Assembly: GCA_034664125.1 (NCBI GenBank)
Contig: JAXDIG010000016.1
Location: 43,455 to 107,454 of the forward strand
Length of the DNA stretch: 64,000 nucleotides
Source: JACVRW01 sp034664125
Lineage (GTDB): Bacteria; Actinomycetota; Thermoleophilia; Solirubrobacterales; Thermoleophilaceae
Direction: 5' to 3'
Shown here: positions 27,206-35,859 of the stretch, piece after piece
Position numbering within the stretch: position 1 is the first letter of the stretch
Layout: each line of letters begins with the position of its first letter
Position numbers and translations under genes: made by a program
The notes under the pieces: model-generated
What the model was told of the DNA's origin: nothing
The model's database searches: none
Seen by the model: only the letters and a program-made list of their open reading frames with translations

Positions 27206-27340
27206 ATCTCTTCTCAAGCGCCTACGGGGTTAGCTGACGGGCTCGCGCTAGAAGAGCAGCGCTACGCGGCCGAAACCGCGATTCGCCCCGAAAGACTGTG
27301 GGTCCCCCGCTCCCGGCCGCATGGCGGCGCGAGACTCGGC
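27206..27340 (-). promoter_or_regulatory. ydaO/yuaA c-di-AMP riboswitch
   Basis: Read on the minus strand the leader contains, in order, GCGGGGGACCCA, GGGGCGAATC, CGTCAGCTAACCCCGTAGGC and GAGAAGAGATAGGAG. These are the conserved blocks of the ydaO class, which binds cyclic di-AMP and usually switches expression off. The 5' edge coincides with the udgB stop codon, and the ribosome site of the hydrolase follows the 3' edge. The ligand assignment is from the family, not tested here. Confidence 0.93.
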
Positions 27341-28029
27341 TATGGCTCCTTACGGGCGCGCACTATACAAGCCGCCCGGGAGAGAACGCTATCGAGCATC
27401 TCCTCGGTCAACTTGCCGGTGAACGTGTTCTGCTGGCTGGGGTGGTAGGTGCCGAGCAGAACCGGCCCGTCCTCGATCGCGTGCTCGGCTCCGTGCCCGA
27501 AGCGGGGGCGCGGGCGCAGGCCGTGCAACCGGCACGCGGCGTCCCACGCGTACGCGCCGAGGCACACGATCACCTCGGGTCGCAGCAGCTCGAGCTCCTC
27601 GGCCGCGTACGGCAGGCAGTTGTCGCGCTCGGCTGGCAGCGGCTTGTTGGCCGGCGGGGCGCAGCGCACGGCTGCCGCGATGAAGGCGTCGTCCAGGGCC
27701 AGGCCGTCGCCGGCGTGGGTGGAGGTCGGTTGGTTCGCGAAGCCGGTGCGGTAGAGCGAGCCGAACAGCCAGTCCCCGGAGCGATCGCCGGTGAAGACGC
27801 GGCCGGTGCGGTTGCCGCCGTGCGCCGCGGGGGCCAGGCCGAGCACGTACACGCTCGCGTCGGGGTCGCCGAAGCCGGGCACCGGCCGGCCCCAGTACTC
27901 CTCGTCCCGAAAGGCGGCGCGCTTCTCACGGGCCACTCGCTCGCGCCACTCCACGAGGCGCGGGCAGCGGCGGCAGCGCGTGATCCGCTCTTCTAGTCCT
28001 TCAAGCGCCTGCCGGTGCTGAACAGCCAC
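27340..28029 (-). CDS. udgB: Family 5 uracil-DNA glycosylase (UdgB)
   Basis: About 229 residues. CRRCP near residue 20 and further cysteines supply a 4Fe-4S cluster. The active-site block reads VLGLAPAAHGGNRTGRVFTGD, where Ala replaces the catalytic acid of other families, as in UDGb. The HPS motif appears as TYHPSQQN. It removes uracil and deaminated purines from DNA. The GTG start overlaps the permease gene by 37 bases, and no nearer start exists. Confidence 0.92.
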   Translation of the reverse strand: MAVQHRQALEGLEERITRCRRCPRLVEWRERVAREKRAAFRDEEYWGRPVPGFGDPDASVYVLGLAPAAHGGNRTGRVFTGDRSGDWLFGSLYRTGFANQPTSTHAGDGLALDDAFIAAAVRCAPPANKPLPAERDNCLPYAAEELELLRPEVIVCLGAYAWDAACRLHGLRPRPRFGHGAEHAIEDGPVLLGTYHPSQQNTFTGKLTEEMLDSVLSRAACIVRARKEP

Positions 28030-28748
28030 TGGGACCACGCGTAGACGGGGACGGCGAGCGCCGCGATAACGCCCAGGGAGAGCCAGATCGAGACGTCGCT
28101 CTCGCCGAGGAACCCGTATCGCACCGCGTTCACGAGGTAGAAGATCGGGTTGAAGTGCGACAGCTCCTCCCACGGAGAGGGCAGCACGTCGACGGAGTAG
28201 AAGACGCCGCCGACGAACGTGAGCGGCAGGATCACGATGTTCTGGATGAAGGTGCTGTGGTCCCACGTCTCCGCGTAGATGCCGACCACCAGGCCAAGCG
28301 GGGCGAACAGCAGCAGCCCGAGCGCCATCGCCGCGGCCAGCTCGAAGGGGTGCCTGACCGGCACGTCGACGATGACGAGGGCGAGCACGAGCAGCGACAG
28401 CCCGATCGCCAGCGCCCGCACCACTCCGCCGACCGTGTAGCCGAGCGTCATCTGCCATGACCTCATCGGCGCCGACAGCACGTCGTTGACGTAGCGGTCG
28501 AAGCGCGCCTGGAAGATCGTGGAGGCGTTGTTGGCGAACGCCGCCTGGACCATGGCCATCGTGATCAGCCCCGGGACGATGAAGACGTCGTAGTCCACGT
28601 CGCCTACCTGCTTGATGCGGCCGCCGAGCGAGAGGCCGAAGACGAGGATGAACAGCATCGACGAAACCACCGGGGCGAGCACCGTCTGCGTCCACAGCTT
28701 CGATACCCGCAGCGTTTCGCGCTTGCAGAGCCAGACGAGCGGCGTCAC
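27993..28748 (-). CDS. ABC-2 type exporter permease
   Basis: A 251-residue integral membrane protein with about six hydrophobic segments (first about 24-42, last about 225-243). The GTG start overlaps the stop of the ATPase gene (GTGA). FVPGLITMAMVQAAFANNAS and FNPIFYLVNAVRYGFLGESD are typical of ABC2_membrane permeases of the NodJ/DrrB kind, exporting lipids, polysaccharides or drugs. Next to dTDP-rhamnose genes, export of a glycolipid or polysaccharide is one possibility. Confidence 0.92.
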   Translation of the reverse strand: MTPLVWLCKRETLRVSKLWTQTVLAPVVSSMLFILVFGLSLGGRIKQVGDVDYDVFIVPGLITMAMVQAAFANNASTIFQARFDRYVNDVLSAPMRSWQMTLGYTVGGVVRALAIGLSLLVLALVIVDVPVRHPFELAAAMALGLLLFAPLGLVVGIYAETWDHSTFIQNIVILPLTFVGGVFYSVDVLPSPWEELSHFNPIFYLVNAVRYGFLGESDVSIWLSLGVIAALAVPVYAWSQWLFSTGRRLKD

Positions 28749-29470
28749 TGCGCCATGGCCTTCACGTACACGTCCTGCAGGCGCCCGACCTCGAAGTGGT
28801 CGCGCAGACCCTGGGCGTTGTCCCGCGCGATCAGGTGGCCGTCGCGGATCAGCCCGATCTCGTCGCACAGCTCCTCGGCCTCTTCGAGGTAGTGCGTGGT
28901 GAGCAGGATCGTGGTCCCCTCGGCGTGCAGCTGGCGGATGTAGCGCCACAGCTCCTGGCGCAACTCGAAGTCCACGCCGGCCGTCGGCTCGTCGAGGATC
29001 ACCAGCCGCGGGCGGTGCATCAATGCGCGCGCCAGCAGCAGGCGGCGGCGCTGGCCGCCGGACAGCCTGGGCGCGCGCGTGTCGCTCTTGCTGCGCAGGC
29101 CAAAGGCGTCGATCAGCTCGTCGGCGCGCTCCTCCGGGTCCCGCATGCCCCAGTAGCCGCCGTGGTAGATCAGCGTCTCGCGCACGGTCAGGAACCGGTC
29201 CAGGTTGATGTCCTGCTCGGCCAGGCCGATCCAGGAACGCGCCTGGAGCGAGTCGTGCGGCTCGCCGAACACCTCGATCTCGCCGTCGGTGATGCGCAGC
29301 AGGTTGCACACGGCGCTGATCAGCGTCGTCTTGCCGGCCCCGTTGGGGCCGAGCAGGCCGAAGAAGGCGCCGGCCGGGATCTCGAGATCGAAGTCCTCGA
29401 GCGCGAGCGTTCCGTCGGCGTAGCGCTTCGTCAGGCCGCGCAAGGCAAGCGCGGGGTGGTCGCGATACAC
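28745..29470 (-). CDS. ABC transporter ATP-binding protein
   Basis: A 241-residue nucleotide-binding subunit. Walker A GPNGAGKTT, signature LSGGQRRRL, Walker B LVILDEPTAGVD and the switch His in LTTHYLEEAEEL are complete. It powers the adjacent ABC-2 permease. The first plausible start in frame is GTG 29470, only two bases from the stop of rmlB, so it is probably transcribed as one operon: rmlD-rmlB-ATPase-permease-udgB. Confidence 0.93.
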   Translation of the reverse strand: MYRDHPALALRGLTKRYADGTLALEDFDLEIPAGAFFGLLGPNGAGKTTLISAVCNLLRITDGEIEVFGEPHDSLQARSWIGLAEQDINLDRFLTVRETLIYHGGYWGMRDPEERADELIDAFGLRSKSDTRAPRLSGGQRRRLLLARALMHRPRLVILDEPTAGVDFELRQELWRYIRQLHAEGTTILLTTHYLEEAEELCDEIGLIRDGHLIARDNAQGLRDHFEVGRLQDVYVKAMAQ

Positions 29471-29472
29471 CG

Positions 29473-30459
29473 TTACGAGGCTAGCGGTCTGCCGTATTGC
29501 CTCTCGTAGTACTCGCGGTACTCGCCCGAACGGATCGGCTCCCACCAGGGCTCGTTGTCGCGGTACCACTCGAAGGTGCGAGCGATGCCGTCCGCGAAGC
29601 GCACCTGCGCCTCCCAGCCGAGCTCCGCGCGGATCTTGTCGCTGGCCAGCGAGTAGCGGCGGTCGTGGCCCGGTCGATCCGTCACGTACTCGATCAGCGA
29701 CTCGTCGCCGTCCGCAAGCTCGACGATGCGGCGCACCACCTCGATGTTCTCGCACTCGTCCGGGCCGCCCACGTTGTAGGCCTCGCCCGGCCGGCCGCCC
29801 TCGAGCACCGCGTGGATGCCGCGGCAGAAGTCCTCTACGAAGAGCCAGTTGCGCACCTGGCGTCCGTCGCCGTAGACGGGCAGCTTGTCGCCGTGGAGCG
29901 CGTTGAGGATGCACAGGGGGATCAGCTTCTCGGGGTACTGGCGCGGCCCGTAGTTGTTCGAGCCCCGGCAGATCACGGCCTCGACGCCGTGGGTGTGCGC
30001 GTAGGCCGACACGAGCAGGTCCCCGCCCGCCTTGGTGGCGGAGTAGGGCGACGACGGGTCGAGCGGCGAGCTCTCGGTGAACGAGCCCTCCTCGATCGAG
30101 CCGTAGACCTCGTCCGTCGACACCTGCAGGTAGCGCGCCACGCCGTGCTCACGCACGGCATCGAGCAGCACGCTCGTGCCGATCACGTGGGTGCGCGCGA
30201 ACGCGTTCTGGTCGGCGATCGAGCGGTCAACGTGCGACTCGGCCGCGAAGTTCACGATCGCGTCGACGCCCTCGGTCAGCTGCAGCACGAGGTCGCGGTC
30301 CTCGATCGCGCCGACAACCAGCTCGACCCCGTCGGGCAGGTTCTCGCGCCGGCCGGCGTAGGTGAGCTTGTCGAGCACGACGACGTCGTGCTCGTCCTTG
30401 ACGAGCTGGACGTAGGTGGATCCGATGAACCCGGCGGCGCCGGTAACGAGCAGCCTCAT
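29473..30459 (-). CDS. rmlB: dTDP-glucose 4,6-dehydratase
   Basis: A 328-residue extended SDR. NAD-binding GAAGFIGS, active-site STDEVYGS (Thr-Asp-Glu) and YSATKAGGD (Tyr-x3-Lys), and the NNYGPRQYPEKLIP substrate segment are diagnostic. It converts dTDP-glucose to dTDP-4-keto-6-deoxyglucose on the way to dTDP-L-rhamnose. ATG overlaps the rmlD stop by four bases. Confidence 0.95.
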   Translation of the reverse strand: MRLLVTGAAGFIGSTYVQLVKDEHDVVVLDKLTYAGRRENLPDGVELVVGAIEDRDLVLQLTEGVDAIVNFAAESHVDRSIADQNAFARTHVIGTSVLLDAVREHGVARYLQVSTDEVYGSIEEGSFTESSPLDPSSPYSATKAGGDLLVSAYAHTHGVEAVICRGSNNYGPRQYPEKLIPLCILNALHGDKLPVYGDGRQVRNWLFVEDFCRGIHAVLEGGRPGEAYNVGGPDECENIEVVRRIVELADGDESLIEYVTDRPGHDRRYSLASDKIRAELGWEAQVRFADGIARTFEWYRDNEPWWEPIRSGEYREYYERQYGRPLAS

Positions 30460-31241
30460 ACGCGCACCCCCAGGTACGCCTCCAGGCCTTCCTGCCAGGT
30501 CGGCAGGCGCAGGTCGCGCTCGCTGCCGAGCACCGAGTAGGCGGGCCTTGGAGCGGGGCGCGGGAAGTCCGCCGTGGTACAGGGCTCCACGTGCGTGTCC
30601 GACCCCGTGCGGGCGAAGATCTCGCGCGCGAACTCGAACCACGAGCACGAGCCGGAGGCGGCGACGTGGTGCACGCCGAACTCCTCGGTGCGCGCCAGCC
30701 GCACGAGCGCCTCGGCAAGGTGCCCCGTGAAGGTGGGCGAGCCGACCTGGTCGTCCACCACGCGCACCTCGGGCCCCAGCCCGAGCATCGTCTCGACGAA
30801 GTTCTTCCCGCCGGGTCCGAACAGCCATGAGGAGCGCGCGATGAAGTGGCGAGGGTTGGCCTCCGCGGTGGCGCGCTCGCCCTCGAGCTTGGTGCGCCCG
30901 TACGCGGACAGCGGATTGACCGGATCGGATTCCAGGTACGGCTCGCGCTTGGAGCCGTCGAAGACGTAGTCGCTGGATACGTAGAGCACGGTGCCGGCGG
31001 CCTCGGCCACGTTGCGCGCGCCGTCGCGGTTGACGCGCAAAGCCTCGTCCTCGTGCTGCTCCGCGCCGTCGACGTCGGTCCAGGCGGCGCAGTTGATCGC
31101 CACGTCGCCCGGTCCGATCGCCTCCCGCACCGCCGCGCGATCCGTGACGTCCACCTGCGCCCGCGAGTAGGCGACGGCGTTCGCCGCGCGCACCACGTCC
31201 TGCCCGAGCATGCCCCCGGCTCCTACGACAACGAGTCTCAT
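30456..31241 (-). CDS. rmlD: dTDP-4-dehydrorhamnose reductase
   Basis: A 261-residue SDR catalysing the last step to dTDP-L-rhamnose. GAGGMLGQDVV binds NADPH; SAYGRTKLEGE holds the catalytic Tyr and Lys; VDDQVGSPTF is the substrate loop. ATG 31241 is used because the frame upstream lies in the regulatory region. It is the first gene of the minus-strand operon and faces the XRE regulator gene, with a palindromic operator between them. No rmlC (epimerase) is present in the window. Confidence 0.94.
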   Translation of the reverse strand: MRLVVVGAGGMLGQDVVRAANAVAYSRAQVDVTDRAAVREAIGPGDVAINCAAWTDVDGAEQHEDEALRVNRDGARNVAEAAGTVLYVSSDYVFDGSKREPYLESDPVNPLSAYGRTKLEGERATAEANPRHFIARSSWLFGPGGKNFVETMLGLGPEVRVVDDQVGSPTFTGHLAEALVRLARTEEFGVHHVAASGSCSWFEFAREIFARTGSDTHVEPCTTADFPRPAPRPAYSVLGSERDLRLPTWQEGLEAYLGVRV

Positions 31242-31322
31242 CGCGCAAGAGGATGTCAAGGCCGGGCTTTGGAAGCGCCAACGCAGGCGTGTCCGGTCCC
31301 TCAAGGAGGCTCACAACTACGA

Positions 31323-31363
31323 CAACGAAGTTGCGTGGTACGCAACGAACGTTGCGTACCACG
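31323..31363. promoter_or_regulatory. Nested palindromic operator between rmlD and the XRE gene
   Basis: Three interlocking symmetric units: CAAC-GAA-GTTG (31323-31333), GTTGCGT-GGT-ACGCAAC (31330-31346), and a perfect 13-bp inverted repeat, CGTGGTACGCAAC (31334-31346) with GTTGCGTACCACG (31351-31363), around GAAC. It lies in AT-richer DNA between divergent genes. It is a good candidate for the binding site of the XRE protein encoded 68 bases away, controlling itself and rmlD-rmlB. Alternatively it could act as an RNA hairpin. Confidence 0.7.
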
Positions 31364-31430
31364 AAAGCTGTGTGTCGTTTTTGCCAGTCAATCGTGAGCT
31401 GGCGTATCGGGCGGACGTAGGGTCGCCGGA

Positions 31431-31835
31431 ATGGGCCGCTACCAGACACACGTGAGCAGCTTTCGGCGCAAGGACGGGCCGCGCTGGAGCGATCCCTACT
31501 ACCTGGAGTGGGCGATCGTCGTGGGGGATCGGATCCGGCGTCTGCGGCGCGACCGGGACTGGTCGCTGATCGACCTCACGCGGCGAGTGCCCAAGCCCGA
31601 GGGCGGCTTCTACAGCGCGGGCCATTTCTCGCGACTGGAGCGCGGATGGGCCAGCGCCCCGCTGTACGTCTACGTCAAGATCGCCGAGGCCTTCGAGGTC
31701 GATCCGGGCGTGCTGATGGGGCCGGACGAAGTCAATCTCGGCACGACCGCGGAGCAGCGGCTGCTACTGCGCGTGCTCGACGAAGCGGGCATTGCGCCCG
31801 CCACGGCCATCGTGCGCCTGACTCAGAGGATCTGA
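31431..31835 (+). CDS. XRE-family helix-turn-helix regulator
   Basis: A 134-residue protein with a Cro/C1-type HTH at about 27-85 (VVGDRIRRLRRDRDWSLIDL ... GHFSRLERGW). The C-terminal 45 residues may dimerise. It is isolated on the plus strand between two minus-strand rhamnose-gene blocks. Its 3' end overlaps the rmlA 3' end by 13 bases, so its transcription could interfere with rmlA. A large palindromic site lies upstream, suggesting autoregulation. Confidence 0.85.
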   Translation: MGRYQTHVSSFRRKDGPRWSDPYYLEWAIVVGDRIRRLRRDRDWSLIDLTRRVPKPEGGFYSAGHFSRLERGWASAPLYVYVKIAEAFEVDPGVLMGPDEVNLGTTAEQRLLLRVLDEAGIAPATAIVRLTQRI

Positions 31836-32887
31836 ACGTCGGCGTTGTCGCCCACGACGAAGCGGTACGCCTTGGGCAGCGCGGGGCCGCGGCCGATGCG
31901 CACGTTCTTGCCGATCAGGCTCGCCTCGATGCGGTACTCGAGGTCGGAGATCGACGAGCCGGAGAGCACGATCGAGTGCTCCAGCTCGGCGTGGGTGATC
32001 GTCACGTCGTCGCCGATTGCCGTGTAGGGCCCGATGTAGGCGTCCGTGATGCGAGTGCCGCGCCCCACGATCGCCGGGCCGCGCACGGTGGCGCGCTCCA
32101 GCCGCGCTCCCTCGGCGATCACCACGCGGCCTTCGACGCGCGAGTCCACCAGCTCGCCCTCGATGCTCTCGGTCAGGTCGTCGAGGATCAGCTGGTTGGC
32201 CTCGAGCATGTCCTGCACCTGCCCGGTGTCCTTCCACCAGCCGTGCACGATGTGGGGATCCACGCGCAGGCCGCGGTCGACCAGCACCTGGATCGCGTCG
32301 GTGATCTCGAGCTCGCCCCGCCACGATGGCTCGATCGAGCGAGCCGCGTCGAAGATCGACGGCATGAACATGTAGACGCCGACGAGGGCCAGGTTCGTCT
32401 GCGGCTGCTTGGGCTTCTCGACCAGCCGCGCGACGCGCCCGTCATTCAGCTCCGCCACGCCGTAGTGCTCGGGGTCGGGGACGGGCGTGAGCAGGATCAG
32501 CGCCTCGGGCTGATCGGTTCGGAACGTCTCCACCAGGTCCACGATGCCGTCGCGCAGCAGGTTGTCGCCCAGGTACATCACGAACGGCGACTGCCCCAGG
32601 AACGGCTCCGCGGTGAGCAGCGCGTGGGCCAGGCCGAGCGGCTCGTCCTGCTCGATGTACGAGATCGAGACGCCGAAGTCGGAGCCGTCGCCGGCCGCGG
32701 ACCGGATCTCCGCGCCGGTTTCGGGCGCGATGATGATCCCGACCTCGTCGATGCCGGCGGCCGCCATGGCCTCGATCCCGTAGAAGAGCACGGGCTTGTT
32801 CGCCACCGGCACCAGCTGCTTGGCGCTGGTGTGGGTCAGCGGGCGCAGGCGGGTGCCCTTCCCGCCGGAGAGGATCAGGCCGCGCAT
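31823..32887 (-). CDS. rmlA: Glucose-1-phosphate thymidylyltransferase, long form
   Basis: A 354-residue protein. The nucleotidyltransferase domain (1-240) begins LILSGGKGTRLRPLT and contains VMYLGDNLL and WKDTGQVQDML. The C-terminal 110 residues form a left-handed beta-helix (VVIAEGARLERA, IVGRGTRITDA), as in StrD/actinobacterial long RmlA. It makes dTDP-glucose, the substrate for RmlB. It is transcribed toward the XRE gene and follows the PPOX gene by two bases. Confidence 0.94.
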   Translation of the reverse strand: MRGLILSGGKGTRLRPLTHTSAKQLVPVANKPVLFYGIEAMAAAGIDEVGIIIAPETGAEIRSAAGDGSDFGVSISYIEQDEPLGLAHALLTAEPFLGQSPFVMYLGDNLLRDGIVDLVETFRTDQPEALILLTPVPDPEHYGVAELNDGRVARLVEKPKQPQTNLALVGVYMFMPSIFDAARSIEPSWRGELEITDAIQVLVDRGLRVDPHIVHGWWKDTGQVQDMLEANQLILDDLTESIEGELVDSRVEGRVVIAEGARLERATVRGPAIVGRGTRITDAYIGPYTAIGDDVTITHAELEHSIVLSGSSISDLEYRIEASLIGKNVRIGRGPALPKAYRFVVGDNADVQIL

Positions 32888-32889
32888 CC

Positions 32890-33351
32890 TTAGTAGGTGC
32901 CGTCCAGCTTGCTGTGGTCCCAGCTCACCGTGCGAGAGGGGACGAAGCGCATGCCGACGCGCTTCTGGGCCTGCTGGGCGACCATCTCGCGGGTTTCTGG
33001 TGTGAGCTCACCGGCATAGCGCTCGAACAGCCTAAGTCCATAGGTTTCGACCTGCTCCGGTTCCCGCTCCACCTCGACGTCGCACTCGAACGTCACACCG
33101 CGCAGCTCGTGGTACTGAACGCCGTCCTCGATGCCCACCGTCGCGCGCGGATCGCGCTCAAGGTTCTTCGCCTTCTGGGACTTCGCGTACGTCCAGGAAA
33201 TCAGCGCCGGCCCGTCGGGCAAGTACCAGAGCGGCATCAAATGCGGCATGCCGCGCGGGCCCAGGGTGGCGCACTGCATGACCATCTGCTCGTCCAGAAA
33301 GGAGCGCAGCTCCTGGTCGCTCATGGTGATCGAGTCGCGCCGGCTTGGCAT
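32890..33351 (-). CDS. PPOX-class (probable F420/FMN-dependent) oxidoreductase
   Basis: A 153-residue split-barrel flavin-binding protein starting MPSRRDSITMSDQEL, the usual start of the TIGR03618-like F420-dependent family. GPRGMPHLMPLWYL and SQKAKNLERDPRATV contribute to the cofactor site. Substrates of such enzymes include quinones and secondary metabolites. It is cotranscribed upstream of rmlA, though a role in rhamnose synthesis is not implied. It is divergent from the carboxypeptidase gene. Confidence 0.85.
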   Translation of the reverse strand: MPSRRDSITMSDQELRSFLDEQMVMQCATLGPRGMPHLMPLWYLPDGPALISWTYAKSQKAKNLERDPRATVGIEDGVQYHELRGVTFECDVEVEREPEQVETYGLRLFERYAGELTPETREMVAQQAQKRVGMRFVPSRTVSWDHSKLDGTY

Positions 33352-33414
33352 AGGCGGCAGCGTACCCGGGTAAGGGCCGATCGTTTGGTGAACCGTCTTG
33401 AGGGAGGAAATTCG

Positions 33415-35853
33415 ATGAGGAAGACGGTCCTCGCGCTGGTCTGCGCCCTGGCAGGGATGCTGACGTTCGCCACCGCGGCGGCACCCGCGGCCACGGTTAC
33501 CGCGTCGAAGTCGGTCGCACGGAGCTGCCACGCGAAGTTCTTCGGGAAGTCCAGGCATACCGACGTCGTTCGCGCGACGTCAAGCGCGGAAGGCCTGGTC
33601 CGGGCTCGGCTCGAGGGCCGCGGCGACTGGGACCTGGCGGTCTTCGACGCCAGGACGAAGCGCACGGTGGCCGCCTCGGCCGCCTTCCACGGCAACGAGG
33701 TGGCCGAGGGCTTCGTGACCAAGGGGCAGCGCCTGCTCGTGCAGGCGTGCCGCTTCGCCGGCCGTGCTTCCAACGCGCGGGTGTCCGTCTCGTTCCTCGC
33801 GGAGCCGGCTTCGCGTCAAGTTGGCAAGACGCAGGTCGTGCGCGTCTCCACTCCGACGCGCGCGGACAAGCGCCGTCTGCAGACGCTCGGCCTGGACCTG
33901 ACCGAGAGCGGCGACGCGAACTCGATCGAGGTCGTTCTCTACGGCGAGCAGGACGCCCAGAAGCTGCAGGCGGCCAAGTTCCACTACACGGTCCGCGTGG
34001 CGGACCTCGCCAAGCGGGTCGAGGCTCAGCGGCGGGCGGACCGGCGCTACTCGATCGCCCAGGCGGGCGGCAGCGCGCTGCCGAGCGGGCGCACGACCTA
34101 CCGCCACCTGGCGGATTACGAGCTCGAGCTGAAGCTGCTCGCGGGCAAGTACCCGAAGCTGGTCCGACCGATCACACTCGCCCACAAGACACACGAGGGC
34201 CGCGACGTGGTCGGGATCGAGATCGCGACCAACCCGTACAACCTGAATGACGGGAAGCCGATCTTCGCGAACATGGGTACGCACCACGCGCGCGAGTGGC
34301 CCGCTGCCGAGCACACGCTCGAGTGGGCCTACGATCTGCTCACGAACTACGGCACGCAGGCGCGCACGACGCGCCTCGTCAGGGCCACGCGCAACATCGT
34401 CATCCCCGTGGTCAACCCGGACGGGTTCAACATCTCGCGCGAGGCGCCCGACTTCCCGCCCGAGACGGAGTTCGGCCGGTTCTCGTACGAGATGAAGCGC
34501 AAGAACTGCTGGCCCAACCCCGACGCCACCGGCCCGTGCGACAACAGCACGGCGGGCCGGCTGCTGGGAGTCGACCCGAACCGCAACTACGGCGCGTTCT
34601 GGGGCGGTTCAGGCGCCAGCGTCGAGCCGCTCGACGACACGTTCCGCGGTACCGGGCCTTTCTCGGAGCCGGAGACGCAGAACATCCGCGAGCTGCAGTC
34701 CACGCGGGCAATCACGAACCTGATCACCAACCACACGTTCTCGAACCTGGTCCTGCGCCCGCCGGGCGTCGTGGACGTCGGCCCGCCGCTGGAGGAGCCG
34801 CTGCTGAGGGACCTGGGTGCTCGGATGACCGGCCACAACGGCTACTCGAACATCCCCGGCTATGGGCTGTACGACACGACCGGATCGACCGAGGACTGGA
34901 CGTTCTGGGTGGCCGGCAGCCTCGGCTACACGTTCGAGATCGGGGATGTCGACTTCCATCCGCCGTACGAGGTGGGGGTCGTGAACGAGTACCTCGGCCT
35001 CGGCGAGGCTGCGGGCGCCGGCAAGGGCGGCAACCGCGAGGCGTACTACGAGATGCTGGAGTCGACGGCAAAGACACGGGATCACTCGCTGATCACCGGT
35101 AAGGCGCCGAAGGGCTGGACGCTGAGGATCCAGAAGAGCTTCATGACGTCCACCTCGCCGGTCTGGCAGAACGACTTCGGCACGGAGGTCGGCCCGGCGC
35201 AGCTTTTCCCGGACGCGCTCGACTACAAGTACGCCTCGAAGGGCGGGCGCTTCGCCTGGAACGTCAACCCGTCGACCCGGCCGGTAGTGGCCGGTCGCGA
35301 CGGACGCGATCCGGTCGCGCCCAAGCAGGAGGACATCACGTTCGCCAATCCGCCCGGGATCCCGGCCGAGAACATCGAGGGCAACTACGCCGACGGCCCG
35401 TACGAGGCCATCGCGTTCACGGTGGGCGGCCCGCCCGACGTCGACAACGGGCGGATGACCGTGCACATCGAGTGGGGCAATCCCGAAACCGACTGGGACC
35501 TCTACATCGTTAACGAGGCGGGTGAGGTCGTGACGCAGTCCGCCTCGTTCGGCGACACCACCGAGGACGCCGTCCTGGTCGACCCGCCGCCGGGCAACTA
35601 CGTCGCGCACGTGGTCAACTTCGACCAGGTGGACGGCGCACCGGCACCGGACGACTGGTCGGGCGGCAAGGTGACGTTCCTCAGCCCGACGCCGAGGCAC
35701 GAGGACGTGAAGGAGGCCTGGCACCTCACCTGCGAAGACAAGCGGGGCAAGGTGCGCGCCACTCGCAGCGTGGTCGTCGACCGCGGCGACAAGGTCAACG
35801 TCGGGAACGTGTGCGGCAGCGGGTCGCTGGCGCGCGCGAAGGCGGCCGGCTAG
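33415..35853 (+). CDS. Secreted zinc carboxypeptidase (M14)
   Basis: An 812-residue exported protein. A signal peptide covers 1-25. An N-terminal non-catalytic beta region precedes the M14 domain (about 225-580). Zinc ligands are His291 and Glu294 in THHAREW plus a later His in TNHTF; the catalytic Glu lies in YTFEIGD. A C-terminal jelly-roll-like domain (about 660-760, DWDLYIVNEAGEVV) resembles a pre-peptidase C-terminal domain. GGAGGAAA precedes ATG. It probably digests external peptides or remodels the envelope. Confidence 0.93.
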   Translation: MRKTVLALVCALAGMLTFATAAAPAATVTASKSVARSCHAKFFGKSRHTDVVRATSSAEGLVRARLEGRGDWDLAVFDARTKRTVAASAAFHGNEVAEGFVTKGQRLLVQACRFAGRASNARVSVSFLAEPASRQVGKTQVVRVSTPTRADKRRLQTLGLDLTESGDANSIEVVLYGEQDAQKLQAAKFHYTVRVADLAKRVEAQRRADRRYSIAQAGGSALPSGRTTYRHLADYELELKLLAGKYPKLVRPITLAHKTHEGRDVVGIEIATNPYNLNDGKPIFANMGTHHAREWPAAEHTLEWAYDLLTNYGTQARTTRLVRATRNIVIPVVNPDGFNISREAPDFPPETEFGRFSYEMKRKNCWPNPDATGPCDNSTAGRLLGVDPNRNYGAFWGGSGASVEPLDDTFRGTGPFSEPETQNIRELQSTRAITNLITNHTFSNLVLRPPGVVDVGPPLEEPLLRDLGARMTGHNGYSNIPGYGLYDTTGSTEDWTFWVAGSLGYTFEIGDVDFHPPYEVGVVNEYLGLGEAAGAGKGGNREAYYEMLESTAKTRDHSLITGKAPKGWTLRIQKSFMTSTSPVWQNDFGTEVGPAQLFPDALDYKYASKGGRFAWNVNPSTRPVVAGRDGRDPVAPKQEDITFANPPGIPAENIEGNYADGPYEAIAFTVGGPPDVDNGRMTVHIEWGNPETDWDLYIVNEAGEVVTQSASFGDTTEDAVLVDPPPGNYVAHVVNFDQVDGAPAPDDWSGGKVTFLSPTPRHEDVKEAWHLTCEDKRGKVRATRSVVVDRGDKVNVGNVCGSGSLARAKAAG

Positions 35854-35859
35854 CCAGAG

